From positions 1 to 5,397 of the forward strand of contig JACDAF010000389.1 of the NCBI GenBank assembly GCA_013695575.1: DNA of 5,397 nt, given 5' to 3'. Positions 5,355-5,397 of this stretch are shown here, piece by piece. Under the pieces are notes generated by a model. It saw only the letters and a program-made list of their open reading frames with translations. It was not told where the DNA came from and searched no databases. Numbering within the stretch: the stretch's first letter is position 1; each line of letters opens with the position of its first letter. This stretch comes from Chloroflexota bacterium. GTDB taxonomy: Bacteria; Chloroflexota; Limnocylindria; P2-11E. The translations under genes and the position numbers were made by a program.

Positions 5355-5397
5355 ATGTCGGCCCATCAGGACGCGCTCGCGGCCAGGCTTCGCGCGC
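5355..5397 (+). CDS. Start of an attenuator-controlled gene, product not identifiable (probably Ile/Val/Leu biosynthesis)
   Basis: ATG at 5355 with AAGGAG at 5342-5347, seven bases upstream, is an excellent translation start and contrasts with the Shine-Dalgarno-less leader ORF. Only 14 full codons remain before the window ends: MSAHQDALAARLRA. This is too short to assign a family. Because a branched-chain attenuator precedes it, acetolactate synthase (ilvB), another ilv gene or a leu gene is the natural expectation; this is inference from regulation, not from the protein sequence. Confidence 0.75.
   Translation, partial: MSAHQDALAARLRA

Overview
The window comes from a high-GC bacterium. 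All genes have strongly G/C-biased third positions, and genes lie end to end with ATGA/GTGA overlaps. Energy-coupling factor (ECF) vitamin transporters, an actinobacterial-style isopropylmalate dehydrogenase-like enzyme and a ribosome-mediated attenuator that starts on an apparently leaderless transcript point to Actinomycetota or a high-GC Chloroflexota lineage. The sequence alone does not decide between them.

Left part (1-2681, minus strand): a tight operon read right to left. It holds an SDR-family oxidoreductase, the two ECF ATPases EcfA1 and EcfA2, and the N-terminus of the transmembrane coupling protein EcfT, which runs off the window at base 1. SDR/ecfA1 overlap as ATGA and ecfA1/ecfA2 as GTGA, so translation is probably coupled. 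Together A1-A2-T form the shared energising module of a group II ECF importer.

Middle part (2682-3435): no intact gene. On the plus strand lies the remnant of a VOC (glyoxalase/bleomycin-resistance fold) gene. It reads as one complete protein of about 150 residues only if four single missing bases are restored. A strong 15-bp hairpin separates it from the next gene.

Right part (3436-5127, minus strand): a two-gene unit. An isocitrate/isopropylmalate dehydrogenase-family enzyme comes first, followed 36 bases later by a substrate-binding S component of an ECF transporter, which could dock on the A1-A2-T module encoded 1.5 kb away.

Right edge (5153-5397, plus strand, divergent): the most striking element. 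A TTGACG-N17-TAGATT promoter lies just upstream of a 24-codon leader peptide with nine branched-chain residues in ten codons (LVVVLGVVLI). A 9-bp antiterminator involving the end of the leader ORF competes with a perfect 10-bp terminator stem, and a new gene with a good Shine-Dalgarno sequence starts after the terminator. This is a complete branched-chain amino acid attenuator. The gene it controls is cut after 14 codons and cannot be named, but should belong to Ile/Val/Leu biosynthesis.
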